Positions 26,201-35,334 of a stretch of DNA of 64,000 nucleotides are shown here, in pieces. The notes under the pieces are model-generated. The model worked only from the letters and a program-made list of their open reading frames with translations, was not told where the DNA came from and did not search any database. Numbering within the stretch: the first letter of the stretch is position 1; each line of letters begins with the position of its first letter. The position numbers were made by a program, and so were the translations under genes. This DNA comes from Sanderia malayensis (lineage: Eukaryota; Cnidaria; Scyphozoa; Semaeostomeae; Pelagiidae): contig RQOL01000906.1 of assembly GCA_013076295.1 (NCBI GenBank), positions 4,712,001 to 4,776,000 of the forward strand. Reading direction: 5' to 3'.

Positions 26201-27366
26201 TCTGTGGCAATGGACAAGTACTTCATGGTATTCTAACAGGACAAATAACAAGGCAAATAGCAATGAGAGATTTTAAGCTAATAAAATGAAAGCAAAGTGC
26301 AGTTGAAGGTAGTTAAATCAGACCTTCAAGCTAACAAAGAAATTTTGTGAATTTAATTAATGTTTACGCCAATCTGTTTTAAGAGAATCTCCTATTAGAA
26401 GGATTTAATCCAAGAATAATTGAAAGTTTGAAAATCAACTTCGGCTATATAACCCTCAAAAGCATGAACACACAAACCTGTAGATTTTTGCCTCTGTCAG
26501 TTAAGAAGAAATGAACTTGGAAGAGCTTTGTCAATGCTTGGAAAATAGAGTCAAGCTCACTGGCAGACTTTGCATCAGTCGAAGCAATGTAACCATGGGA
26601 GACTTGCTTGATTCTCCCAATGGCGTGTTTTATAAACGTTTCTATGACCAACTGAAGACTCTCCTTTGGAGCATCAATCTGCAGTTGGCATCGACATTGC
26701 CTGCAAAGACAAACAGCAGCAAATTCTGCATCAACAAAAGGGCAGATAGGCATCATGGAAGGCATTGGGTATTAGTTATGGAAGAATCCTGCTATAGAAT
26801 TTATCTACTATAGTTGGTTATACTGAGAAATGCATTACATGGGGGTGGGAGTTTTGTTTGTTACCACTTCATCATATAAAGCATGAAGAAATAAGGAAAC
26901 AGCACAACACTTTCCAGCTACCTTGGATCAAGTACATAGTTCACAAATCTCCCAATATCATCTTCTTCTATTGAAGAATTATCTAACGAAGCTAAAATGG
27001 AAAAACAAACATGAAAAGTAAAAATGAGACAGCAGCTGTGGACACGTTAATTAGAAAAGTTACACAACGTGTGTTACATCATAAAATGTTGTTGTCTTAT
27101 AAGTTTCTCAGGTTAATGTATTTTTATCTTCAAGTTCATTCACCTATACATGAGAAACATGAGAAACTTAAGTAATACATGAGAAACTTAAGTAATATAA
27201 ATTGCAATTGATTTATATCGATAATAGTCAACAGGTTAGTGTTTTTTAATTTTAATGTTTTAAACAAAATAATTTTAAGCAGATTTTCTGGGGCAGGACT
27301 CGGACTTTAAGGGAGCTTACCTTTCCCAAGCAACTCCTGGAGAACTTCACAGCACTCTTTATCCAT
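425..27366 (-). CDS. USP34: USP34 ubiquitin carboxyl-terminal hydrolase (3' part outside window)
   Basis: Deubiquitinase that removes ubiquitin from substrates; mammalian USP34 is linked to axin/Wnt signalling and the DNA damage response (family knowledge). I chained 54 exons with GT-AG boundaries (one GC-AG) that keep one frame for 8,287 nt, about 2,762 residues. Human USP34 has about 3,500, so the C-terminal part is missing off the left edge. Similarity to vertebrate USP34 is colinear throughout: N-terminal helical repeats, acidic/serine-rich linker, ubiquitin-like segment (about residues 945-1035), USP catalytic domain (about 1655-1990) with Cys box GATCYM (Cys about 1667) and His box TADGGHYYSF (His about 1919), then a long helical C-terminal region. 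The start is the ATG at 27,366 (MDKECCEVL), which aligns with the vertebrate start; any 5' UTR exon is unplaced. Acidic runs occur in exons 14, 35 and 38. No frame break was seen. Confidence 0.97.
885..1060. repeat. Degenerate minisatellite in USP34 intron
   Basis: Loose repetition of a GGAGTGAATGCAAGAC-type motif about every 25-35 bases, including a run of 10 G at about 986-995. It sits in the intron between exons 52 and 53. Confidence 0.5.
2208..2432. repeat. (AGT)n microsatellite, left part
   Basis: About 220 bases of interrupted AGT trinucleotide repeat inside a USP34 intron. It ends exactly at the 8-bp target site of the hAT-like insertion and resumes at 3165, so it was one array before the insertion. 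The Ser-rich open frames here are repeat artefacts. Confidence 0.9.
2433..3164. mobile_element. hAT-superfamily non-autonomous element (732 bp)
   Basis: Terminal inverted repeats begin CAGAGGCGGA and end TCCGCCTCTG, with similarity extending about 60 bp inward. The flanking 8 bp GTAGTAGC is duplicated on both sides (2425-2432 and 3165-3172), the size typical of hAT. The minus strand of 2640-2930 encodes a decayed fragment with the flavour of hAT/ZMYM1-like transposases (FDQIMQTTNILSKTLQGREI, frame-broken). The element split an AGT microsatellite. Confidence 0.85.
2640..2935 (-). pseudogene. hAT/ZMYM1-like transposase remnant
   Basis: Short minus-strand pieces in two frames resemble the helical region after the catalytic core of ZMYM1-like hAT proteins: a block with NILSKTLQGREIDL and another with KFDEFIAQVKETAEKSG. 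Stops and a frame change separate them. It lies wholly inside the hAT-like element. Confidence 0.5.
3165..3316. repeat. (AGT)n microsatellite, right part
   Basis: Continuation of the AGT repeat interrupted by the hAT-like element. It ends 11 bases before the donor of USP34 exon 49. Confidence 0.85.
3536..3683. mobile_element. MITE, family with AGTAAACACCCGC ends
   Basis: Ends are inverted repeats of the form CAGTAAACACCCGCATATAAG, and the middle is rich in CTATTGTTT motifs. The same family occurs at 13997-14145 and 37377-37513, where the ends are intact with TA flanks. This copy is diverged. Superfamily is probably Tc1/mariner (TA target). Confidence 0.75.
3885..4086. mobile_element. Tigger/pogo-like MITE (AATTCGAAC family), degenerate
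   Basis: Right end reads GAATTAGACAGAGTTGA, the inverted terminal sequence of a family seen at 15848, 21554, 30178, 32477 and 38767. The body has repeated AATTCGAAC motifs. The left end is eroded. Confidence 0.7.
5529..5702. repeat. 29-bp minisatellite, about 6 copies
   Basis: Unit contains GGACCTCTTATATGGTCCTA and CCAAGTCTA. Copies differ by point changes. It lies in the intron between USP34 exons 41 and 42. Confidence 0.85.
7925..8123. repeat. 21-bp minisatellite abutting a USP34 splice donor
   Basis: About nine copies of a 21-bp unit containing GATGGGCATAAATTACAACT. The array begins in the intron right at the donor of exon 34 (exon edge 8124): the donor GTATGTAATTTATGCC is itself the edge of the repeat. 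The 7-residue periodic open frame on the minus strand is an artefact. Confidence 0.88.
8607..13175 (-). CDS. USP34: USP34 exons 27-33, catalytic USP domain
   Basis: Exons: 12330-13175, 11829-11975, 11422-11478, 11037-11114, 10415-10509, 9709-10075, 8607-9092. Catalytic Cys lies in exon 27 (VGLVNLGATCYMAS). Exon 28 has KTYTMDKQPLNTGEQKDM, nearly identical to vertebrate USP34. Exon 29 has CGVITNNVVSL. Exon 31 carries a CxxC zinc-binding pair (YTCSQCQEKVRAEKR). Exon 32 holds MRYTFNMVTMMKEKVN and the His box TADGGHYYSF followed by NDAEVKPFD. Exon 33 closes the domain with FEKTHSAYMLFYEH and continues into helical repeats (DLQEWIWHDN, ACEWLLETMAADDWW). All expected Cys, His and Asn/Asp catalytic positions are present, so the enzyme should be active. 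Confidence 0.97.
10849..10890. repeat. (GATA)n microsatellite
   Basis: About ten GATA/GACA units in the intron between USP34 exons 30 and 31. Confidence 0.9.
11285..11405. mobile_element. Degenerate MITE of the AGTAAACACCCGC family
   Basis: Shares the internal block with ACAATAGGCTATTG and TTCTTCTATTG motifs of the better copies, but the terminal repeats are lost. It ends close to exon 29. Confidence 0.5.
11636..11815. repeat. About 54-bp minisatellite, ~3 copies
   Basis: Unit contains GCAAATGACAGTATC and GCAAGTGTAGATGTA. It occupies the intron just upstream of the left edge of USP34 exon 28. Confidence 0.75.
12120..12293. mobile_element. Tigger/pogo-like MITE (CGCTATCTCGAAC family)
   Basis: Left end CAGTTGAATCTCGCTATCTC and right end GAGATAGCGAGAGTCGACTG are inverted repeats, with TA at the left flank. 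Related to the AATTCGAAC MITEs but with CTCGCTATCTCGAAC repeats inside. It ends 36 bp from the exon 27 donor. Confidence 0.8.
13212..13362. mobile_element. Degenerate MITE of the AGTAAACACCCGC family
   Basis: Internal TATTGCTTCTTCTATTGTTTTGAG block matches the core of the copy at 13997-14145; the termini are diverged. It lies just upstream of USP34 exon 27. Confidence 0.5.
13496..13636. mobile_element. Small Tigger-like MITE next to exon 26 donor
   Basis: Inverted ends CAGTTGACAACTCGTTAT and ATAGCGAGTTGTCC. The right end lies about 11 bp from the splice donor of USP34 exon 26 (exon edge 13648). Confidence 0.6.
13648..21527 (-). CDS. USP34: USP34 exons 14-26, linker, helical repeats and ubiquitin-like segment
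   Basis: Exons: 21140-21527, 20454-20581, 19726-20009, 19035-19195, 18318-18437, 17947-18046, 17450-17535, 16926-17002, 16703-16835, 16062-16277, 14750-15691, 14213-14330, 13648-13772. Exon 14 is an acidic/serine-rich disordered linker ending in the conserved GNTLLWDLLQDEN block. Exons 22-23 join in phase 0 at FSEK/ACFRLSS and form the ubiquitin-like segment (LRVLCQPAG, LRAEITHW, SHGHELTPD), matching vertebrate USP34 without gaps. Exon 24 is the largest (942 nt); its centre is Ser/Asp-rich and poorly conserved. Exon 26 carries the SFLVCWTQ helix that matches the vertebrate LLVSWAH region. Confidence 0.93.
13997..14145. mobile_element. MITE, AGTAAACACCCGC family, well-preserved copy
   Basis: TA-flanked; left end CAGTAAACACTCGCGTATAA and right end TACATGCGGGTGTTTACTG are inverted repeats. 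149 bp, with no coding capacity. Confidence 0.88.
15848..16001. mobile_element. Tigger/pogo-like MITE (AATTCGAAC family)
   Basis: TA-flanked; starts CAGTCAACTCTGTCTAAT and ends GCAGATTTGACTG. It lies between USP34 exons 23 and 24. Confidence 0.85.
17097..17245. mobile_element. Foldback MITE with GGTTTCCATATAG ends
   Basis: Ends are inverted repeats (CTGGTTTCCATATAG / CTATATGGAAACCAG), each followed by the triplicated or single GAGGGTCGTT block in inverted orientation. About 149 bp with a short loop, in the intron between exons 20 and 21. Superfamily not assigned. Confidence 0.75.
18570..18990. mobile_element. Remnant of GC-rich AATAAGCGCCC MITE family
   Basis: Scattered GAATAAACGCACC, GGGGCGCC and TAAATAAGCGCCC motifs in both orientations match the family seen at 40015, 45181 and 37540. 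Ends are not clear. Confidence 0.45.
19257..19705. repeat. 31-bp minisatellite, about 14 copies
   Basis: Unit contains TGAGGTCTACGTTAGTGACA and AGACCCACGAC. The array fills most of the intron between USP34 exons 16 and 17 and stops about 20 bp from the exon 16 donor. Confidence 0.9.
20585..21095. repeat. Compound minisatellite with ~70-bp higher-order unit
   Basis: Short AATGATAC(A/G)(A/G)TG motifs are arranged in higher-order units of about 70 bp that include ATCAGTTTATAGCAGCTAGAG. It fills the intron between USP34 exons 14 and 15. Confidence 0.85.
21554..21738. mobile_element. Tigger/pogo-like MITE (AATTCGAAC family), well-preserved copy
   Basis: TA on both sides; left end CAGTCAACTCTGTCTAATTC, right end GCAGATTTGACTG. 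185 bp, with five AATTCGAA-type motifs inside. It begins 27 bp upstream of the USP34 exon 14 acceptor. Confidence 0.9.
22148..27366 (-). CDS. USP34: USP34 exons 1-13, N-terminal helical region
   Basis: Exons in transcript order: 27321-27366, 26922-26991, 26478-26700, 26048-26098, 25600-25749, 25126-25193, 24526-24639, 24168-24246, 24003-24061, 23538-23616, 23341-23433, 22669-22903, 22148-22292. Each is bounded by an AG acceptor and a GT donor, except the exon ending at 23538, whose donor reads GCAAGC. Diagnostic matches to vertebrate USP34 include RAMADLMLSTVK (exon 7), YFMSSTLTVRMEGLNQIT (exon 8) and EHLFGP (exon 10). Exon 13 opens the Ser/Asp-rich linker. The first two exons are the least certain because conservation there is weak; they were chosen because they alone keep frame with exon 3. 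Confidence 0.88.
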
Positions 27367-29085
27367 TTTTAAGCCACAGTGAAATCCATACAAATCTCCT
27401 GACTCTGTGCAAGCTTAAATACGTCGCTTAGTTATTAAATAGGTAGTTTTTATTGCAAATAATTTCATTTTCATGAAGGAATAATCATGTTTAAGAATGT
27501 TTGTCTGTCAACCATGTATTTTAACAGATATTCACGAGTATGCACGAGAAGCCCTTAATAACGTCAGAGGTACATACGACAAAGAGCAATGCTATGAAGA
27601 CTTGAGAACAAACTACTTTGTAGTTACTGTAAGAAGAAACTAAAAAAGCAAGAATCAGGGCTTTTATGATTATTAAACATGTAGCTAATTACTTTTTACG
27701 TCGTTAATAGTGAATTTGTCATCGATAGTGTATTTGGTGCATATTATAAATTATCTGCCCAAGATATTCCAAGGTCAGCGCACAGGACGCGCGGCGCAGC
27801 AGAGGCCTGGTAAGAAACGTGGTTGATCCACCTATCCGAGATTCTTCAAGGATAAAAAGGACTTTTTGGAATTTTCGAAAATTATTCAAGAAATAATACA
27901 CAACTCTAAGATTGAACATTTGATGTACAAACTATGAATAAACAACATTACAGTACATAATAAAAAATAATCATTTAAGTACATATTATTAAGTTCATTG
28001 GTATAGTCTTCAATAGCATCAGTCTCTTCCATAGTTACTTGAAATTTCGCCGCAATTTGAGAACAAAAGAAGAATAGAAGAAGGCAGAATTACATTCAGT
28101 TTATATTAACAACTGACAAAAAAAACTATGGACAAGTTTGTGTACAAGTAATCAACAATAAAATAATAGAAATTATGCGAAGCTAAAACTCTGGACTGGA
28201 TTCCGTTAGGCTTCAGACGCTCATGTTTATTTGAGAAAAGGTTTAATAAAGTAAGAAACCTGAAAGATGAGCTCAAACTGGGAGAGAATTACAGTGGGTG
28301 GATAATTCAGAGCAGGGGGGTCGTTGGACCTGAACTTTGAGGTGGGCCAAACACCAAGAATTTCTGAAAAGTAGGTCAGACGCTAAAAATTTTCCAAAAA
28401 AGTTGTGCTGATTAACAAGTAACGAAAGTTCCAGCACGGCGACGGGTGCGATTCGACATGATGCAAAAGGGGAGTGCGAGAAGAAACTCACGTAATGGCC
28501 TCGTTACCAAGAAATCTGGTGCACAGATAAGCACGAACTGTCGAATTCGGACCAAAAACTGTAGCAAATTGGGACGAATCTTGCTGTTATTGTTTACTTT
28601 TATAATTAATTATTATAATCATTTTTATTACGTAGTTGGGTGATTCCCAAGTAAAGAATATAAATAGGGGTGCTTGCTCCCCTATAGCAGGCTTTTGTTT
28701 TTATTGAAATATATATATCGCATCATTCAGTTGCTGAGAACTGAAAATAGTTACTTCACAAAAAGTGTTTGTCTTGTGAGAGTTTACTGCAGACAGCTGT
28801 CAACGAAAGATATTAACGCGGCCAAGAGAAAAGAGAGAAAGATAAAGTCCGAGGTATCGTGACATTTATGTTTGCTCGTGCGTAAGGCGTTAAGTGGCGT
28901 TGAAATTGAAGACCAATTGAGGGTCTAACTGTTCGAATCACGTATATTAGTGTATTTTAAGCCTTTGATATATTTTATTACCGTTCGTAGCATTTTTACT
29001 TGTTAAATACATTGTTGAGACAATCAGTAAGCCTTTTGTTTGCTGTAATTGTATTGGATTTGCCTCGTCCTTTCTCGTAGTAGGT
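27367..29085. other. USP34 upstream region, no gene found
   Basis: Should contain the USP34 promoter and any 5' UTR exon. A short minus-strand frame from an ATG at 28,032 (MEETDAIEDYTNEL) has a GT donor at 27,982 but cannot be joined in frame to exon 1. Nothing else is supported. Confidence 0.5.
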
Positions 29086-29088
29086 TAA

Positions 29089-29501
29089 GGGCCTGATTAT
29101 ATGAGAGTTTTCAGCCCGTTTGTAACTTTAGCCGGGCTGAGATTTCAGCTCGGTGTTACGGTTAAAGCGTTGTGAAAGCAAGGTTGCGATTACATGATAA
29201 AGTTTCAGCCCGGTTTGCCGAGCTGAAATCTCAGCCCGCTTTTATCAAACGGGCTGGGATTTTCATCTCGGCCAAACGGGCTGAAAATTTTCATGTAATC
29301 GCAAATCGAAATATTTAGCCGGGCTGAAATTACGAGAGAACAAAAGAAAACACGGCGGTGAGTGCAAATGATTGCGATTCTAATTCAACACCACAGGATT
29401 TTCAAACTAAACACAGTGGGCGCGAGCCACCATATAATCGCTCAAAATCTCAGCCCGGGTAAAGTTACAAACGGGCTGAAAACTCTCATATAATCAGGCC
29501 C
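29089..29501. mobile_element. PIF/Harbinger-like foldback MITE (413 bp)
   Basis: Starts GGGCCTGATTATATGAGAG and ends with its inverse CTCTCATATAATCAGGCCC, flanked on both sides by TAA (29086-29088, 29502-29504), the Harbinger-type 3-bp target. The interior repeats CAGCCCG/CGGGCTG motifs in both directions, giving strong hairpin potential. Confidence 0.85.
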
Positions 29502-30177
29502 TAAGGTAATCAGGGAATTTATCCTACGTTGTTTTATTTTAATTCGCGTATATACAGTCTCCTTGAGTTATCGGACAGAGTGTTTTACCTTAAAGTGCCA
29601 CTATAGCTTTTTTTTTTATTTGCTAAAACTATATAGACAGGGAATTATCCCCTACAAACTAACAAACAGGGTAACCTTAAATTTTAATGTTTCACATGAA
29701 AGCCAAGACAAAGAGGATCAGAAATCCGAGATGGGACATTTCGAAAAAGTGACGGGGGTCACGTCATCGCTCATCAAAGTATTGCACCATTGGCCACGGT
29801 CAGAAAAAAATCAACTATCTTATATTGTAAACCTGAATATCCATTTAGAAAGAGCATAAAGAGTTATGCAAAAAATATTAAGGAACTTTATCTTTAACAT
29901 AAACAGTTGAGGAGATATCGGCAGTCGAAGATGTTACAATCCAGGGGGTAAAAAAAGAAACGAAATTACCTGAATTCTCCAATATTACCAAAACATTGGC
30001 ACAAATATTGAACTACATATACCATCTCATTGATGGAAAGCATTTCAAGTTGATTTCAGCCAAAGAAATGTTTGAAAAACTGAGTTAACACAATGTGCAG
30101 GGTGTCTGAATTCCTGACATTACCCCCGATTTTTTGAAAAATCCATTTTTTAATGATTTGGGGTGAAATTTTTGATG

Positions 30178-30363
30178 TAGAGTCAACTCTGCTTAGATTG
30201 AACACCCTAGGGAAGCGTGAAAATGCTTGAATTACAACATATTCGAATTGTAGAGGTTTACATTTATAAGAATTAATTGTTTAGTGATCCTTAGGAACGG
30301 ATAATTCCGTTCGAAATAGGTAAAGTTCGAACTACACGAGTTAGAATTATGCAGACATGACTG
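30178..30363. mobile_element. Tigger/pogo-like MITE inside left palindrome arm
   Basis: AATTCGAAC-family copy with ends GAGTCAACTCTG and GACATGACTG. It is mirrored at 32477-32662, so it inserted before the arm was duplicated. Confidence 0.8.
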
Positions 30364-31059
30364 TAAATTGTATTCCACTAGTAAGAACTCATTAAAAATG
30401 CTTTTCTGTAGCAATTTGCTCTTCAGTTAGACATCAACTTGCCAAATAAAAGCTAATAAGTCATCAAAATTAGGGGGTAATATCAGCATTGCTGAAACCA
30501 AGATAAAATGAATTAAAGTGTATAGAAAAATTGTCAGCGAAAAAACCTCACTAATATTTTATGGTAGCCATTCGTCTCATGAGCTATCACTTGGTATAAA
30601 ATCGGAGACATCCCATTTGCTCTCCTTGCTTTCGCTTAACTAAGAATCATTTTCGCTAGCGCCTTTTTATGATTGGTTACAAACAGATTCGCTTGTCGGT
30701 TGATGCTTGTTGTTTATCTTGCTTTGCTTTCAAACCATTTCTCTTTCCCTTTGATTTTCGCCTCACTCCTGGTAGTCTTTTCTCTCTTGCTTTCTTACAT
30801 TGTGTTTGCAGATCTGCAATGTCAAATTCCTCGCTCGCTTCTGAAACAGGCTCCTTTTTCTTTTGCTGCACATTTCTTACAGGAGAAAATTGACTCCCGC
30901 AAACAATACTGGCGGCCGTACTTCTGAATTTTTAATTTTCCAACCCCACATTCTTAAAATCTAGTTGATCGATCATAAAATTGCTGGAATAATACCATTC
31001 GTATGGTGGACGGAGTCTTGGTCCGGTGGAGGTAATAGCAATGAAGGCTTATGTTTAAG

Positions 31060-31254
31060 TTATATATATATGCGAATCCTAGTTTCAACAAAGTCTTTAA
31101 GCGTTATACCAGAATAGGCAGTTGAGCATATGAACTCTTTGACGTGGTCAATATCCTCTGGGACTAGATTGCTTGTCAACCCAAGGGCCAAAAGTAAGTT
31201 GGTCTTTGTATTGTCAGCAAGGACTCTTCTGAGGACGAGAAGTTTACCGGGCAA
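31060..31254 (-). pseudogene. Transposon protein fragment in palindrome, possibly of the TGCDT nuclease-like family
   Basis: Minus-strand frame with LALGLTSNLVPEDIDHVKEF and ICSTAYSG. The pattern resembles the segment following the TGCDT block in proteins like the one at 54280-55013 (family placement is inference). Most of it is mirrored on the plus strand at about 31458-31580. No start, stop or catalytic context is credible. Confidence 0.35.
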
Positions 31255-31584
31255 TAACGGAAGAGGAAAACATCTACAGGATTAGAAACGCGTACACAGA
31301 TTGAGAAGGACTGCAATCACGAGGAAGCAGACACAAGACTCATACTTGAAATATAACTTGTGTTGGACAACGAAGAACAAGAAAGAGAACAACCACATCG
31401 GTATCCTTACAAACAACAAAAGCATCATTATTTTTTAAAGTTCTAGGGCAGTGAGACTTTTGGCCCTTGGATTGACAAGCAATCTAGTCCCAGAGGATAT
31501 TGACCACGTCAAAGAGTTCATATGCTCAACTGCCTATTCTGGTATAACGCTTAAAGACTTTGTTGAAACTAGGATTCGCATATA

Positions 31585-31771
31585 CAGTGGAATCCCGCTA
31601 TAACGAACCCCGTTTATAACGAACTTCCCGCTATTACGAACTAAAACTCCGGTCCCTTTGATTCTGGGAAGTGGTTCTTCATAAAAAAATGTCCCTTCTG
31701 TATAACGAACTCCCGCTATTGCGAACTACTTTCTCGGTCCCTACAGAGTTCGTTATAGCGGGATTCCACTG
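31585..31771. mobile_element. Tigger/pogo-like MITE (CAGTGGAATCCCGCTATAACG ends)
   Basis: TA-flanked, 187 bp. Left end CAGTGGAATCCCGCTATAAC and right end GTTATAGCGGGATTCCACTG are perfect inverted repeats. Present only in the right arm of the large palindrome, so it inserted after arm duplication. Confidence 0.92.
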
Positions 31772-32476
31772 TATATATAACTTAAACATAAGCCTTCATT
31801 GCTATTACCTCCACCGGACCAAGACTCCGTCCACCATACGAATGGTATTATTCCAGCAATTTTATGATCGATCAACTAGATTTTAAGAATGTGGGGTTGG
31901 AAAATTAAAAATTCAGAAGTACGGCCGCCAGTATTGTTTGCGGGAGTCAATTTTCTCCTGTAAGAAATGTGCAGCAAAAGAAAAAGGAGCCTGTTTCAGA
32001 AGCGAGCGAGGAATTTGACATTGCAGATCTGCAAACACAATGTAAGAAAGCAAGAGAGAAAAGACTACCATGAGTAAGGCGAAAATCAAAGGGAAAGAGA
32101 AATGGTTTGAAAGCAAAGCAAGATAAACAACAAGCATCGACCGACAAGCGAATCTGGTTGTAACCAATCACAAAAAGGCGCTAGCGAAAATGATTCTTAG
32201 TTAAGCGAAAGCAAGGAGAGCAAATGGGATGTCTCCGATTTTATACCAAGTGATAGCTCATGAGACGAATGGCTACCATAAAATATTAGTGAGGTTTTTT
32301 CGCTGACAATTTTTCTATACACTTTAATTCATTTTATCTTGGTTTCAGCAATGCTGATATTACCCCCTAATTTTGATGACTTATTAGCTTTTATTTGGCA
32401 AGTTGATGTCTAACTGAAGAGCAAATTGCTACAGAAAAGCATTTTTAATGAGTTCTTACTAGTGGAATACAATTTA

Positions 32477-32662
32477 CAGTCATGTCTGCATAATTCTAAC
32501 TCGTGTAGTTCGAACTTTACCTATTTCGAACGGAATTATCCGTTTCTAAGGATCACTGAACAATTAATTCTTATAAATGTAAACCTCTACAATTCGAATA
32601 TGTTGTAATTCAAGCATTTTCACGCTTCCCTAGGGTGTTCAACCTAAGCAGAGTTGACTCTA
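32477..32662. mobile_element. Mirror copy of the 30178 MITE in right palindrome arm
   Basis: Reverse complement of 30178-30363 with a few substitutions; coordinates sum to about 62,840 like the rest of this arm pair. Confidence 0.8.
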
Positions 32663-33295
32663 CATCAAAAATTTCACCCCAAATCATTAAAAAATGGATT
32701 TTTCAAAAAATCGGGGGGTAATGTCAGGAATTCAGACACCCTGCACATTGTGTAAACTCAGTTTTTCAAACATTTCTTTGGCTGAAATCAACTTGAAATG
32801 CTTTCCATCAATGAGATGGTATATGTAGTTCAATATTTGTGCCAATGTTTTGGTAATATTGGAGAATTCAGGTAATTTCGTTTCTTTTTTTACCCCCTGG
32901 ATTGTAACATCTTCGACTGCCGATATCTCCTCAACTGTTTATGTTAAAGATAAAGTTCCTTAATATTTTTTGCATAACTCTTTATGCTCTTTCTAAATAG
33001 ATATTCAGGTTTACAATATAAGATAGTTGATTTTTTCTGACCGTGACCAATGGTGCAATACTTTGATGAGCGATGACGTGACCCCCGTCACTTTTTCGAA
33101 ATGTCCCATCTCGGATTTCTGATCCTCTTTGTCTTGGCTTTCATGTGAAACATTAAAATTTAAGGTTACCCTGTTTGTTAGTTTGTAGGGGATAATTCCC
33201 TGTCTAATAGATTCGAATTCGCTGATTCTGAATCTGCTTTTACTTTTTTGATCTCCTGAGTACTTTTTGAGCTACAAGGTGTTTTCCCTCACACT

Positions 33296-34582
33296 CTTTT
33301 GACACACTTCGAGGACTGGGATCTACCTACTATGACATCATAGTAGGGACCCCGTTTTTTTCCCCATAAGCAACAAGTTTGCCACTGATTTTCTCCAAGA
33401 AAACGAATATTTTTGTTCGTTTTTTGTACTCAAATAGTTAGATATTGGGCGTCGGTTACCCAGAATGGGATTTTTAAACATTTTTGATCGGTCAGTTGCT
33501 TTAAAATTGAAATGCAAAATTTCCATGTAGTGGCTGTCCAATCTGTGGACACGGCGCGGGCACATGCCGCGGCCTGATAATAAAGTATTCGGGCTAACCT
33601 TAGAGTAAAAGTGAGTTTGCTTGTATGGAATTTACTTTAATTGAAAAGACGATAGTAAAAACTAAAGCAAAGTATCATATACCGGTATAATTTCTTGGAA
33701 GACCGATACCGATAAATCAGAAGTTGTTCCCATGAAACGAGGAGTATGCGATTGTGAGTGCTGGCCAACTACAGGCATACATACAGGGCCTAAATTATTG
33801 CGTTGAATTTCAATTTGCGTTTTAAATACAACCCAGCTTATTGCCCAGTGTCGTTAAATCGCTTCGAAAGGTCTCTTTTTGCGTGGAATTTTCTTTAAAA
33901 CTTTTAATTGAAAAATTTTTGGGCTACGCCAAAGAATATGTAGGATCAAATCGATCAACAACAGGCCTTCGCGGAGTTTATTTCATCGCCAAAGTCACTA
34001 CTACAGCCAGCACACACAGTCGCATCCTCTCCTAATGATGTTTGTATTTCTCAGGATTATATAAGAATCCCTATGCCTTATAACCACTGTCCAATAAATA
34101 AATTTTAGCAACTATGACTTTCATTTATTGAGTACTTGCGTTCTCTTAAAAGCACAACACAAGCTTCGCAAACACATTGATTGCTTTGATTTGCTGTTGC
34201 CCTCCTTCCGCAGCAAAACATTCACACACACACACCACACACAACACAATACACATATCACCCACCACACTACAAGCTCAGCTTGTCTTGCTCATGCATC
34301 CACAGGCCGCGGCATGTGCCCGCGCCGTGCCCACAGATTGGACAGCCACTACATGGAAATTTTGCATTTCAATTTCAAAGCAACTGACCGATCAAAATTG
34401 TTTAAAAATCCCATTCTGGGTAACCGACGCCCAATACCTAACTATTTGAGTAAAAAGAACGAACAAAAGTATTCGTTTTCTGGGAGAAAATCAGTGTCAA
34501 ACTTGTTGCTTCAGTACGGGAAAAAAAACGGGGTCCCTACTATGATGTCATAGTAGGTAGATCCCAGTCCTCGAAGTGTGTC
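33296..34582. repeat. Nested inverted repeat inside the TTAA element
   Basis: Arms about 33296-33578 and 34300-34582 start and end with GACACACTTCGAGGACTGGG / its inverse and share an open frame (MCPRRVHRLDSHYMEILHF on the minus strand at left, nearly the same on the plus strand at right). The 0.7 kb loop is unique sequence that includes a CA-rich tract at 34210-34265. Both arms contain the short palindrome CTACTATGACATCATAGTAG. Confidence 0.85.
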
Positions 34583-34737
34583 AAGAAAAATGGTGAAAGT
34601 GACGAAATATCGACACTTTCACACGTTATAACTCGTGAACTACACGTCAGATTTCAAAAATATTTTCACATTTGAAATTAGCGTTGCAAGTTTTCCTGAT
34701 ATAAAGAATAAAAAAAAAAGCTTTAGTGGCACTTTAA

Positions 34738-35334
34738 GATTCCCATACAACACCACTCCAATTCGAAAGGAAAGGCAGTGGCATATTATTATAACCTAGA
34801 ATCCTTTTACAAGTGAATCAATTCAAACAATTCTAGCGGTCTGATATTCCAACCGTTAGATATTTAAAGTCACATAGGATGAAGATAATTAATTTCCCTC
34901 GTTATTGGGTCCTTTAACAAGCAAGACCGTGTGGTGTTACCTAAGTTGATATTTCAGATTTTTGGTAAAGTTCTGGAATACTTCAGTAAAATCCCGTGTC
35001 ACATCACCTAATATTTTAGTAAGCTTCTGGGATGTCAAAACCATGACACTTACCTCTAATTAAAGCATACATATTATCCAGTACATCCAAGAGTGTAAAT
35101 ATTTACAACGTTTTCTGTAAAGCAGTTGATTTAGGCCTTGTCCATCGTTCAGAAATAAATAGACAAAATACTGATATATGGTACGTTTTTTGCCATTCTA
35201 GCAATTCAAATAGTATTATCATATTGTATGCTCTGTGAAGATATGAATATATCGACTTATTCCAAATTGATTTTCCCCAAAACGGGCATTGAACTGTAGT
35301 GTTTCTGTATTGATTTGCTGACCAGCCATTAGGC
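34738..35334. other. Intergenic, nothing recognised
   Basis: AT-rich sequence between the TTAA element and the satellite; no coding or repeat structure that I can support. Confidence 0.5.

Larger units (their letters stand above)
29594..34733. mobile_element. TTAA-flanked giant inverted-repeat element (5.1 kb)
   Basis: Outer ends AGTGCCACTATAGC and GCTTTAGTGGCACT are inverted repeats directly flanked by TTAA (29590-29593, 34734-34737), the target of piggyBac- and Kolobok-type transposons. From 29638 to about 31200 the sequence is repeated in reverse at about 31458-33205 with near identity. The roughly 260-bp loop is at 31200-31458. The right side has about 1.5 kb extra (33206-34710) holding a second inverted repeat. 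No intact transposase was seen, so it is non-autonomous or derived. Confidence 0.85.

Noticed and set aside
27983..28032. Alternative USP34 first exon starting MEETDAIEDYTNEL
   Set aside because: Ends in phase 2 and every acceptor before exon 1 then leads to a stop; it may be chance.
33841..34035. 64-residue frame in the loop of the nested inverted repeat
   Set aside because: No recognisable domain and no mirrored copy; cannot be distinguished from chance.
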